DNA from: Selaginella moellendorffii
Taxonomy: Eukaryota > Streptophyta > Lycopodiopsida > Selaginellales > Selaginellaceae
NCBI RefSeq assembly: GCF_000143415.4
Contig: NW_003314355.1
Span: 530,092 to 594,091 of the forward strand
Direction: 5' to 3'
Length of the DNA stretch: 64,000 nucleotides
Shown: in pieces, positions 21,157 through 30,897 of the stretch
How positions within the stretch are numbered: the stretch's first letter is position 1
How the letters are laid out: each line of letters starts with the position of its first letter
Position numbers and translations under genes: made by a program
The notes under the pieces: model-generated
The model's database searches: none
Told to the model about the DNA's origin: nothing
Seen by the model: the letters and a program-made list of their open reading frames with translations, nothing else

Positions 21157-22580
21157 TTTCTTTGGTATGACTAGAGTTTTTTGACAATTTGTGAAAGTAT
21201 TTTAAGAGATAGTAACTCCCTTGATCAATCTTCAATAGCACACATCAAAATATGCTACTATTAATAGTTAGGATGAGAAGTGTCAAGTGGCCTTTTAGCA
21301 TTTAAAGTAGTGGTTTGTTTCTGCTCTTGTATTAAAGATTTTTTATCTTAAAAAGCCTCTTGCGGTCGAGACAGATGTAAATGACATTTCTATTGGGGCT
21401 GTTTTGCTTATATATGAGCCACAAGTTTGATGCCACACAACAGAATTAGCTTATTCGAGACAAAGAGTTGTATATTATAATTGTTGTTGTGAAGGAATGG
21501 TGACATTATTTGTATGGATCTGACTTCCATATGGATTTAGACCATCAGTCTCTCTAGTATTTCAATTGTTCATCAGATCTTCGAGACTACCTTGCTTGTT
21601 AGCAAAGGTTCATGTAGGAAATATTTATTAAAATCCAGTACAAGCATGGAGGTGACAATAAGGTGGTTAATGCATTATTTAGGATGCTAAATTCTATCTC
21701 GTTTGTGAAGCTATCTAATGATCTCTTGGATAGGCTTAAGGAGTTTGTTAACTTTGATTCCTTTAATTATTGATATTCACGCAAAGGTTTTATTGAGGGA
21801 CACCTTTACAAATTTGAAGGGTGACAAGTTTGCGTCATTTGAGATACAAGATGGAATCCTAGTGAAAAAAGGATGTGTGGTGGTTTCTTGTATTGACAAA
21901 CTCATCAACCTGATTTTGGTTGAATGCCATGATGTGCCAAGTGTTAAGCATCTGGGGGTATTGAGAATGTATATATTCATTTTTTTTAGCCTTGGATGAA
22001 GTCAGATGTTGAGAAGTATATATATGGTTCTTTGATCTATCAAGCAATCAAAGTTGATCATCATAAGCTCATTAATCTCTATCATCCTTTATATGTACCT
22101 AACAATTGCTCACAATAACACTTATCAATTAGTTATTGGCATGTCTCCATTAAAGTTAATATATAGCTATGAGCCTAAGTTTTCTGTAAGTTTGAGTTTG
22201 GCTTTAGTTTAGGTACCTTATGTTTTGGAGGATATGCAAGATAAATTTGAGTTGGCAAGATCGAGATAAAAGATTGGCTAATGAATATTGTTTATCATCA
22301 TGAGTAAAACTTTAGTGATAGGGTTTTCTTAAAACTGTCAGATGTACAATAATCTTTGAAAGGAGGTGGCAATACTAAGTTATCTCTACAGTATTGTGGG
22401 TTATTAATAATTTTCTAAAGTGAAAGCAAGTTCCCCCATATGTTGTATTTGCCAGCTAATTTCAAGATTCATCCAACATTCTATGTGAACAAGCTTAAAA
22501 TGTGTTTGCACTCTAATGATATTATGCATTAGTCCATCATCCAAGTCCTAGAGATTGATGTTGAGAAGGCTAGTTTAGTT
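21157..22580 (+). mobile_element. Ty3/gypsy pol relic, RNase H and integrase part
   Basis: Continuation of the element at 1-744, displaced by the retrotransposon insertion. The frame fragments run in the family order. The RT/RNase H junction is at 21157-21190. An RNase H block follows around 21340-21420 (PLAVETDVND then GAVLL). Then come the DALSR-like region near 21670-21700, the integrase zinc-binding part near 21890-21960, and a late integrase segment (VPPYVVFA...KIHPTFYVNKLK) near 22430-22500. Many stops and small deletions show it is old and dead. The 3' LTR of this element was not identified. Confidence 0.8.
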
Positions 22581-23674
22581 TAGGGTTTAGGGTAACTGTA
22601 CTATTATATGATTTGACATTCTCTTGTTTCCATAATTGCATTGTTATATATAAAAACCACATTATTTTCTTTCTTTTATGGCCATTTGTCATAATGTTCG
22701 TGTTGCCATTTGCACATCTTTTCTTCATGGCTGTATTACTTTGGACTTCTTTAACTTCTCAAGCTGCCATTCATGGCTGGGTCATGAGATATAAAAAATA
22801 TTCAAAGAATATTCTATAGCATGTGGGATTTAAAGTCATAGTGCCTTAAGAGTCTAGGGTTTGCTCCTTGTTCTTTTTATGCATCCTGGTGAAGCATTCC
22901 CAGTTGTCTAATGAATCAATATCAGACCTTTGACTTATTTTTGTGTCACAATTACATTTTGTTCTTTTGCCTTGTCATTCAAGCTTTTCAGTGATTCTTC
23001 CTATTTTTTATCATTCTCCATTTACATCTCTTGTGCTCATATTGCCGAAGCACCACTGCATACAACACATAATAAATTATTTATTTTATGCTAAGATCAC
23101 AACTTAATAATATTTAAAATGATTTCACAAGTTCCAAGTCTCTTGCCTAGAAAGAACATATCACCAAATTGTATTTGTGGATAACTATGAAGTATAGGAT
23201 CATAACTTTACATTTGTATGTTTAGGCTAGTGATAAGTTGGATCCATTCTTATGGCTAGTTTCAAATCATCCATCACTTATTGGCAACTTAATATATGTA
23301 TCATATTGCTCTAGGTAAACCTTCTTCTCTTTAAAATATATAGAGCTTTGTTTTTCTTCTCTTTGCAGTGAAGAAAGTAGCTAGCAAGATTTTCAATTTT
23401 TTTGTTCTTATTGCCACCTCTGTAACTGTAAGTGGTCATTAAGATCAGTCCACCAGATTATGAACGTATATGTATATCACAAATGTATAGTATATACTCA
23501 TTCTTCCTATAGCCACCCATTAAAACGGACTTTTGAGAGCATGTTTATTTCAGTTTCTTCAGAACAAAAGTTTGTCAGCACAGAAACCAGCCATCCTCGT
23601 GTTTCTGCTCCGCCTCTATAGATTCCATGGATCGTGTCACACTCTCGGGCCTCAAGTGACTATGGAGCACCAAG
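22581..23674. other. AT-rich spacer, no gene seen
   Basis: Contains TTTAGTTTAGGGTTTAGGGT at its left edge and otherwise AT-rich sequence without a long or motif-bearing frame. It separates the mobile-element nest from the first gene island. Part may be leftover gypsy LTR, but I cannot show it. Confidence 0.5.
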
Positions 23675-24806
23675 TCACACTCGAGCGTCTCGCAACCAGA
23701 CTGCAGTTCGCGTCCAGGTCTGTGTTTGATCTTCCACACCTCCACACACACTTCCCCATCCCAGCTGCCAGTCCCTCCTGTTCCAGCCACCCCAGCTTGC
23801 GTCGTTCACGATCAGCAGCCGCCCTCTGCAGGGCACCGGCTTGAATGTCTTTAAAGAAGACTCGGCGCCGTGAAGCCGCCAACAGGACCACGAGTCATCT
23901 ACCAGGCGGTAGCAAAGCACCCGCATCGACATCCTCCGGTCGAGTAAATACCACACACCGCCGCAACCTTTCTCCCACGCACAATCTCGCACTGGATTAA
24001 AAGAGTATCTGTGCCCAAGGTGGAAACTGCTTCTCTCGGTCCATGAGTCGGTTACGGAATCGTAGATCCAGGGCCACCGCCACCGAAACAAGACAAGCTT
24101 GAAGCGGCCAGGCGCGCATGGATCAGCCATCAAAACTAAGCTTGTGTCTCTGTCACTCTCGATCGTGCCCTTCTTGTAGGGAGCATGGACTTCGGGAGAG
24201 CGGCTTGCCAACCAGGTAGCTGGGGTAGGAAAAGCAGAACAAGATTGGCCCATGATGAGGAGGAGCATCACAGCGCTCGAGATTGTGGCCGGGATGCAGC
24301 CTTTGAGCGGGAGCAGCGAGAACTTGGTCTTCCCGGCCGACGATTCGCGCGTGATCGCCAACCTGGGCGTTCGGAGCCACCATATTACATTCGAGGGGTC
24401 GCCAAGACAAAAAGCCACAGTGGTGGTGACATGGTCGCGGTGACTGGCTAGAAAGATCTGGGCTGCTCAGCCTGGAACTCCAGGTCCTCGACACCATCCT
24501 GGCGTTCATGAGCGATGACGCGGCAGCCGGAGAAGAATGTCGTCCTCGAGGAATGGCGGGAGGAGGCCATCAAACAGTAAAGCAGCTTGGAGCTCATCTT
24601 CCCGATGGTGGCAACAACACCACGGCCTTCGTCTCCCTGGAGTACTTGCCAGGGTCAGGATATGGCTCGAACATGCCCAAGGCTTCCAGGCAATCCACAT
24701 CCTCTGAGCTAAAGTCACAGGCTTCAAGGGTTTCAGGTATACCCAAGCAACCCACATCCTCTGAGTCAAAGTCATCGCCAACCTGTTGCTCGTGCGACTG
24801 CTCCAT
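23675..24806 (-). pseudogene. F-box protein gene broken by frameshifts
   Basis: The intended product starts MEQSHEQQVGDDF with two acidic SEDVxCL-type repeats. It continues into an F-box (LPPFLEDDILLRLPRHRS then MNARMVSRTWSSRL, about 24440-24570), then a C-terminal part typical of plant F-box/kelch-like proteins (IYDSVTDSWTERSSF, VPCRGRLLIVNDAS). These parts sit in alternating frames: acidic N-terminus and early post-F-box in one, F-box and C-terminus in another, so at least three shifts are needed and no splice sites explain them. Intact relatives recruit substrates to SCF ubiquitin ligases. This copy is probably a recent pseudogene, though assembly errors could give the same picture. Confidence 0.6.
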
Positions 24807-25548
24807 GTCTTAACCTTCTTCCTCTCTATAACCTTCCGGCCCTAACCCAGGAACGAAGCTCGCTATATTTGCTCTGAATCCATTCAAATCAACTCGTGGG
24901 AGGATGGCAATCGCAGGGAAGCGAAGAGCTCACAGTCCTGGCACTATGTTCTTGCTTGGGCAGGCGATCAAGGTCTTCTCGATCTTTTCGAACATTCTCT
25001 TAAGATTCTTGTACGAAGAAATTGATTCTCTCTCGAAGACAATGGTGAGCGGTTTGGGTATCTTGAAGAGGCAAGTTTTTTATTTTACGAAAATGCCGCA
25101 GCGCAACGAGGTCGCTTGCATGCCACAGCCGCTGCGAGGATTTCATCGCTTGCCGGGGATTCTTCGATGTTATGCGAACCTCGGATCTATTCGCTACGAA
25201 TTCGACTAGCGAAGGAGCTCTGGCTTTGCTCGGGGTCGAGACATGCATCACGCCACCGATGGCTGGAGGACGGCGAGGAGCTTATAAGAAGATCGAATAC
25301 AGGAGTAAGAACTTCTCTTTCCAAGCCTCTCGAGGAGCACACAACGATTAGAACTTCCACAAACCTTGGAAGTAAAGAAGCTAGATCTAAGATCATTTCT
25401 CCAGATAGCAGCATGGTTCTCCAAGCGAGATAGCAGCGAGGATCCAAATCCTCCTGGAAAACTTACATCACAACGACCCAAACATTGATCCAATGGACAG
25501 CTTAATAGATATCTAGGCGGGAATGTAAGAATATTTTAGGGCTCTTCT
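24807..25548. other. Spacer with a 33-bp exon-end duplicate, no supported gene
   Basis: Short frames of about 100 codons exist (for example 24904-25209) but carry no recognisable domain. Bases 25284-25316 almost duplicate 30683-30715, the last bases of an exon and its GTAAG donor in the 30008-30794 gene, so part of this stretch may be a translocated fragment. It also holds the promoter of the following + gene. Confidence 0.45.
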
Positions 25549-27386
25549 ATGGAAGGAATCGTCAGTACCAGCAGTGGCGGTGGCGATGGCGGTGCGTCTG
25601 CTACGCTCTTGGTGCGCCATCTCCCTGCGCTTCCTCCACAGACTCTCAAGAGCTTGTTCACGCACTATGGAGCTCTGGATCTTCGACTCTGTCAAGCTGG
25701 GAGGTATGTAGCTCCCTATACTCTTGAGTAAGAGCTCAGTGCCCATCTCACACGCTCACAGGCTAAAGAACTGCGCGTTTCTCGATTTCCCTGACGATGC
25801 CTCGGCAGCCAGAGCACAATCGCAGCTCCATCGGTATTCTTTTCCTTGAGAATTTTTGTGCGTGGTCATTTAGATAATTGTTTCGTGCAGGGTGCGTTTT
25901 CTTGGCAAGACTCTCACGGCCGAGAAATCTCGTGCTCCAGGTGAAGACGATGCCGCCAAGATTTCGAGCAAAGCTTTTCGAAAATCACCCGATAAGAGCT
26001 TTCTTCCGCGATCGCATTCGTCTGCAAATCCAGTAACCGGCTCATTCGTGCGTGAACCAATTGCACCATCTCTTGGCGTCGACTATCCTTTTCCACCTCA
26101 CCTAGAGTACGTCTGTGTATCTCTTCCCAATCTAACTCCTTTTTTTTATTTTCTTATATGTTTCAGATATGCTTATCCTCCACCGGATGACAACATCTTA
26201 AGCAACATTTCTAGTGCTCTGATCGCTGTTCCAAGTTTTTACACACAGGTGTGTGGTTTTTCCTTCTCTTTATTTTGAACTTCGATTCGGTTTGGCCATG
26301 ACGTCTTTGCATGTGTCGTGAAGGAAGGTGCTACACCTGATGAATAAGATGAACTTGCCGGCTCCATTCCGTCCAGCGGTCCCTAAGCCACCGCTTCCGT
26401 GCGCCGCTGGTGCTCAGGAGCGTCCTCTAGATCTCGCGAGTGACGAGTCGGAGCTGGAATCTTCAGAAGAAGAGGTACTCACTTGACTCGAGAAATTCAT
26501 GTATTGATGAACGATTGCCTTCCAGGACAATGAAGAAGGTAGAAAGAAGAAAAGAAGACGAAAGGAAGTGATTCTGGGTCCAGCAACAGCAAAGGATGCT
26601 TCTCATGAGGCTGCAGGTGTGAAGCCAGTCACGGATCCCTCTAAAGCCGTGACATCGATCAAGAAGAAACAGCCTGTTATTCAGGTTTGCTACTTAACTC
26701 TGATCTCCTCAGCTAGACATGGTATTTGCAGATCAAAATTCCTCCCAAAGTGGAAGAGAAAACCAAAGTAGAAGAAAAGCACGAAGAAGTCAGCCAAGAT
26801 AAGAGATTTGCAACTAGGGAGGAGCTAGAGAAAGGAAAGCTCTCACTTGGAGAAGTTGCCAGCCATCCCGTGTTTAAGGTGAGATGTTTCTTTCGTTATG
26901 TTATTTCACGTGTTCTTGTCATTTTCAGAACTACTCGCGTGGAACTCCTTCCCCTGTTCTGTATATAAAAAATCTCGAAAAGGAAGTCGTTCTTGAAGAT
27001 CTCCACTACGTTTTCGGTAAGAAACCCGCAGATTTTTAATTTGTTCCTTTCTGACATCGATTTTGCAGGTGCTTTCTTTCCAAGTTATGAAGAGGCACAA
27101 GCTGGACTGAATGTGAAATTGATGCAAGTAAGAAACTTTCTCAAGGATTTGCTCTATGTACTCATTGGATTCGCAAATCTAACAGGAAGGTCGCATGAAA
27201 GGCCAAGCGTTTGTGCGATTTCCCTCTGCAGAGATTGCGGGAGATGCTCTGGTAAGTGGTCGAGCTCGTTTTTCTTTTGCTATCAACACTGTTAACTTGA
27301 ACTGACAATTTCATTGCCAGGCTGGTGTTCATTCGTTTGTGCTGAAAGGCAAACCGATGGTTATACAATACGGTCGAAACAAGTAA
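25549..27386 (+). CDS. RNPC3: U11/U12 snRNP 65-kDa protein (minor spliceosome)
   Basis: RNA-binding protein of the U11/U12 di-snRNP. In known relatives the C-terminal RRM contacts U12 snRNA and the N-terminal part contacts U11-59K, bridging the two ends of U12-type introns. About ten short exons. The N-terminal RRM opens with ATLLVRHLPALPPQ and continues as CAFLDFPDDASAARA. Then come a Pro/Tyr region (YAYPPPDDNILSNI, typical of the family), an acidic/basic linker with KKKRRRK, and the C-terminal RRM with VLYIKNLEKEV, an AFFPSYEE loop and the hallmark EGRMKGQAFVRFPS block, ending KPMVIQYGRNK. Start ATG 25549 sits just before the first RRM; stop TAA 27384-27386. It converges on the PPR gene with 24 bp between stop codons. 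Confidence 0.9.
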
Positions 27387-27410
27387 GACTTCGCTTGCTA
27401 CATTGAAAGC

Positions 27411-28679
27411 TCAAACTTCGCAGAAGATGTTCCTGAGAAGAAGGTAGCAGTCGCTGCTTCCGGCATGGTCATCCAGCACCACGTCTGCGACTCTAATTGC
27501 TCGCTCCAGATCGCGATAGATCCCACACGCCGCTAGAACAGTCTTGCAAGCCACCTCGTCCGGCGCAAAAGGCATGCTCGCCAGCAAGTCCTCGGCTTCG
27601 TCCAAGCGTCCCGACCGCGCGAGAAGATCCAGGAGACAACAGTAGTGCTCCTTTCCGGGACTCAAGCTATAGTCACGCTGCATGGATTGGAAGTAGACCC
27701 ATCCGCGCCTCAACAATCCTCCGTGCGAGCACCCCGTGAGAACGTTGACGAAAGAGATCTCGTCCGGGATCTCTCCCTGGAGCTCCATCGCTCGAAACAT
27801 CTCCGTGGACTTCTGGCCGTGTCCGTTCCAAGCGTATCCGGCGACGATGCTTGTCCAGGATACGAGGTTTCTGACGGGCATGTCGTCGAACAGCGCCTTT
27901 GCTTCGTCGAGCCTCGCGTTTTGGCTGTAGGCCGTGACGATCGACGTCCAGGAGATGACATTCTTCTCGGGTATCCGGTCGAAAGTTTCTCTCGACTCTC
28001 GGAGGAGTCCGTTCCTGGCGAATCCTTGCACCATTGCGTTCATGGTGACGGCGTTCCAGCTCGGGATCTTGTGGAACGTTTCGCGAGCTTTGTCGAGGCT
28101 CCAGTGCTGAGAGGCAGCCACCACCATAGCCGTCCAGGAGAAGACGTTCCTCACGGGCATGGTGTCAAACGTTTTCTTGCAGCGATCAAAATCCTCACTT
28201 TGGGCATAGCCTACCACCATGCACGTCCACGAAACAACGTTTCTTCCCGGGATTCTTTCGAACGCCAGCTTTGCGTCGTCCAAAGCGCTGGAATCGACGT
28301 AAGCTTGCAGCAAGACCGTCCACGAGAATATGTCCCTCAGAGGCATGTCATCGAACGCTCGCTTAGCTTCGTCAAGATACCCGTTCTGGGCATACGCCGT
28401 CATGAGCAGGGACCACGTATACTTGTTCTTGTGCTGCAAACCAGCAAACACCCGGTAAGCATCGCTCAAACTCCCACACTTTCCGTAAGTTTCGATCAGG
28501 AGATTGCTGAGGTACCTGAATTCTTCGCCGTGAGTGATCCTGCGTTTCAAGAGAGCTTGGTCGATGCGCTGGGCCTGGAAGAGGTTTCTGGAAGCGCCAC
28601 AGGCTCGAATCAACGAGGCCAAGTTGTCCGAATCGACGATTTCAAAGTTGTCTCGAATCAAACTCCGGAGGTGTCGCAT
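27411..28679 (-). CDS. Pentatricopeptide repeat protein, PLS type, intronless
   Basis: 422 residues in one exon. About ten repeats from residue 55 on follow the plant pattern, with repeated NVVSWTCMVVGYAQ, NVFSWTAMVVAASQ and NLVSWTSIVAGYAWNG blocks and short MPVRN-type S motifs. A C-terminal stretch (EHYCCLLDLLARSGRLDEAEDLL, then DEVACKTVLAACG) is the usual start of the E-domain region, but there is no DYW or full E+ domain. Such proteins bind organellar RNA for editing, splicing or stability. A short targeting peptide is not obvious. The gene is flanked on both sides by copies of the U11/U12-65K 3' end. Confidence 0.88.
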   Translation of the reverse strand: MRHLRSLIRDNFEIVDSDNLASLIRACGASRNLFQAQRIDQALLKRRITHGEEFRYLSNLLIETYGKCGSLSDAYRVFAGLQHKNKYTWSLLMTAYAQNGYLDEAKRAFDDMPLRDIFSWTVLLQAYVDSSALDDAKLAFERIPGRNVVSWTCMVVGYAQSEDFDRCKKTFDTMPVRNVFSWTAMVVAASQHWSLDKARETFHKIPSWNAVTMNAMVQGFARNGLLRESRETFDRIPEKNVISWTSIVTAYSQNARLDEAKALFDDMPVRNLVSWTSIVAGYAWNGHGQKSTEMFRAMELQGEIPDEISFVNVLTGCSHGGLLRRGWVYFQSMQRDYSLSPGKEHYCCLLDLLARSGRLDEAEDLLASMPFAPDEVACKTVLAACGIYRDLERAIRVADVVLDDHAGSSDCYLLLRNIFCEV

Positions 28680-28714
28680 GCTCTAACCGTCATCTACACT
28701 TTTCTTCGATCGCA

Positions 28715-29732
28715 TCATCGTCGACTACTTCGCATGAAACTGTAAGCTTCTGTTCTGCAAAAGCTGCTAGGAACATTCCTCTTTTCGTACTTCCTATACA
28801 CTACTCTTGCTTCAACTCGCAATTCCATTGTCAGCCTGCTCGTTCGTTTGTGCTGAAACGCAAAGCGATGGTTACACAAAAATGATCGGAAGAAAGTTTG
28901 CCACTCACTTGTTTTGGTGGCAGCGGCAGCGGCAGCAGCAGCAGCAGCAATTCTAGCTCGAGCGCGCTCCAAAGCTTTCAATCGATTGGCTTCCATTCGG
29001 GCCATCTTCTGACCGTAGTCTGGATCATCCTTGCTCACAGGATTGGAGATTGGGATGGGGGTGTAGTTCTGGTTATCCTGGACTGGAGCTTCTTGGCTTG
29101 GAATGTCCGGCTCAGGGAGATCCTCTACACAAAAAGAGGACGTTTCTAGCAAACAGAAAAAAAATTAAAAAAACAAAAAACACACCTTTGAGACAATCCT
29201 TGGGATCATCAACTCCCTTGAAAAATTTCGTCCGGCATTCTTTGAGACGTTTCTTCGAGAAAAAGAAGAGACTTCGATAAAAAACTGGAGGAAGAACTGA
29301 TTTGCATACCTTGACACGCCTGAGTCTTCCAACCTTGGCCACTTCACGCGCGAAGCGTTTGAAAGAGAGACTGGGAAAGAAATTGCTGTGCCAGTGCCGA
29401 TAGGCTCGCAGAAGATTATGCAAATCCCGGCCCTGAGAAATTCCATGGGAAAAAGAAAGACAAAGAAGAATGGAAGAACCCACCTCGTGCCCTCGCCCCT
29501 TGATGGGAAACCTGTGCGGAATGTGCTCCAAGACATAGCCAAGACCTTCGTTGGAGAAAAGAAGCTCGGGTGTGAGCTTTCGCTTCCTCCGCCGCCCAGA
29601 TTTGGGGGGCGGCACGCTAGAAATCGGCGGGGGCGGTGGCGGCGGCAGGCCAGGCTTTGGATCGAACGTGCAATCGCGAGACCAGTGGCCGGTTCGCCCA
29701 CACTTGTAGCATCCCGTTGGCGCACCGATCAT
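28715..29732 (-). CDS. TIPIN: TIPIN/Swi3/Csm3-type replication fork protection protein with CCHC knuckle
   Basis: Plant-type TIMELESS-interacting protein, which with TIMELESS stabilises stalled forks and links helicase to polymerase. Exon 1 starts with a zinc knuckle (CYKCGRTGHWSRDC, residues 8-21), a Pro run and the Swi3 domain start (RKLTPELLFSNEGLGYVL). Exon 2 continues it (GRDLHNLLRAYRHWHSNFFPSLSF), exon 3 holds KRLKECRTKFFKG, and exon 4 has an acidic/Pro segment and an Ala-rich end (ARIAAAAAAAAAATKTS). The knuckle-plus-Swi3 arrangement is that of the Arabidopsis homologue as I recall it. After KTS there is a GTGAGT donor at 28908, but I found no clear 3' exon. Unspliced reading runs through the duplicated U11/U12-65K fragment to a stop near 28715, so the C-terminus is uncertain. 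Confidence 0.8.
28790..28890 (+). repeat. Duplicated fragment of the U11/U12-65K last intron and exon
   Basis: About 100 bp closely matching 27290-27386, in the same orientation. It includes the 3' end of the last intron, its AG, and coding sequence that would read SFVLKRKAMVTQK instead of SFVLKGKPMVIQYGRNK. It lies beyond the 5' end of the PPR gene, so that gene sits between two direct copies of this fragment. Confidence 0.75.
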
Positions 29733-29843
29733 TGTGCCCCCAAATTTTGCTAGGCTAGGGTTCTTCAGGGAAGAAAATGGCGGGAAACGAACAAAAAATA
29801 AAAACTGAAATTACAAGTATAAAATTGGAATAAAAAGTGGGAA

Positions 29844-29915
29844 GGGGCATTCCGAGAATTGAACTCGGGACCTCTCGCACCCTAAGCGAGAATCATACCA
29901 CTAGACCAAATGCCC
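29844..29915 (-). tRNA. tRNA-Pro (AGG)
   Basis: 72 nt without intron. Read on the minus strand it has acceptor stem GGGCATT/AATGCCC with discriminator C, a D arm with AGTGGTAT, anticodon stem CTCGC/GCGAG around loop TTAGGGT (anticodon AGG, codon CCU), and T arm with GTTCAATTC. All stems pair. It sits between the TIPIN gene and the + gene starting at 30008. Confidence 0.95.
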
Positions 29916-30007
29916 AATTGCAAGATTCCTTACCACGCAAAGAACATGTTCACCAGATTCATATAACCTAAATATCAAAACCCTGGGGGAGGGTTTTAGG
30001 ACAAGAA

Positions 30008-30794
30008 ATGCTGCTCCGGCGCGGGATCCAGGCGATGCGAGCAAGGATCGCTCCGGGCGCGCGATGGAGCAGCAACAGCAGCAGCAGCTCCAGCGCGGTG
30101 CCGGAAGATAGCGATTGGTGGATGGTTGAGGGAGAGTTGCTGAGCGTCCAGGAGATTCGCACCGTCAAGAAAAAAGGGGAAGACGACGCAGCTCCATCTC
30201 CAGGCCAGCAGCGGTATACCAGGGTCAATCACCTCTCCACATTCCGGATTGATCCACAGAAAGAGGTAATCGCGTCGATTCCATTCTCCTCCTCACAGAT
30301 TTCTCGCCAGGACAGGACCAGCGCCTCTACTGGAAGGCCTACATGAACGTCTACGAGAAGGCGAGGGATGAATGGGAGAAAGTGGTGTGGGACGAGCCAA
30401 ACGTTGTTCGCCGAGTGGAGGACTACTTCTTTGACGAGCCTCTGGCCAAGAAGAGGAAGAAGCCCAAGAGCGGGCAACTTGAGAGGTAAGAAACAAAGTG
30501 AGCATCGTTTGTTCTTCGCTTCTCATGTGGTCTTCTTTCGCATTGGTCCAGGAAACCATTCTCCATGGAAGAAATCCAGGTTTGTTCTTTTTTGCAATTA
30601 ACTTTGATATGATCGTGATCGTGATCGCGTGATCGTGTTTTGCAGGCCGCCATCAGAGAAAACGTTCGTCATCCCACCTCGGATAAGAAGATCGAATACA
30701 GGAGTAAGAACATCTTTTTCTTTTTATTTTGTTCTTGCGTCTCTCAAACTCGAGCGTTGTTTCAGCTGCGGAGGATACCAAATGGCCGTTTTAG
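30008..30794 (+). CDS. Unrecognised short plant protein, probably mitochondrial
   Basis: Four coding exons joined at clean GT/AG sites. The N-terminus is Arg-rich and Ser-rich without acids (MLLRRGIQAMRARIAPGAR), typical of a mitochondrial presequence. Then come WWMVEGELLSVQEIRTVKKK, an acidic gap, TFRIDPQKE, a helical WKAYMNVYEKARDEWEKVVWDEP segment, and the basic DEPLAKKRKKPKSGQLER. The last exon restarts after the intron 30704-30765 in phase 1 and ends TAEDTKWPF, stop 30792-30794. No known family was recognised. The length, about 155 residues, and predicted organelle targeting are all I can say. It converges on the PP2C gene about 100 bp downstream. Confidence 0.75.
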
Positions 30795-30897
30795 CGAGAG
30801 GAAAGACGAAGCTTTTTGGATTGAATTCATTTCCAAGTATCAAAGTGGCGAACCAGTTAATGATCCATCACTACAAAAATGTCCAGACCAGAGTAAA

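Noticed and set aside
24904-25209. 101-codon + frame
   Set aside because: No domain, no splice context, overlapped by a similar frame on the other strand; treated as chance.
27645-28745. 366-codon + frame opposite the PPR gene
   Set aside because: Antisense shadow of the repeat-rich PPR coding sequence; no homology-like motifs.
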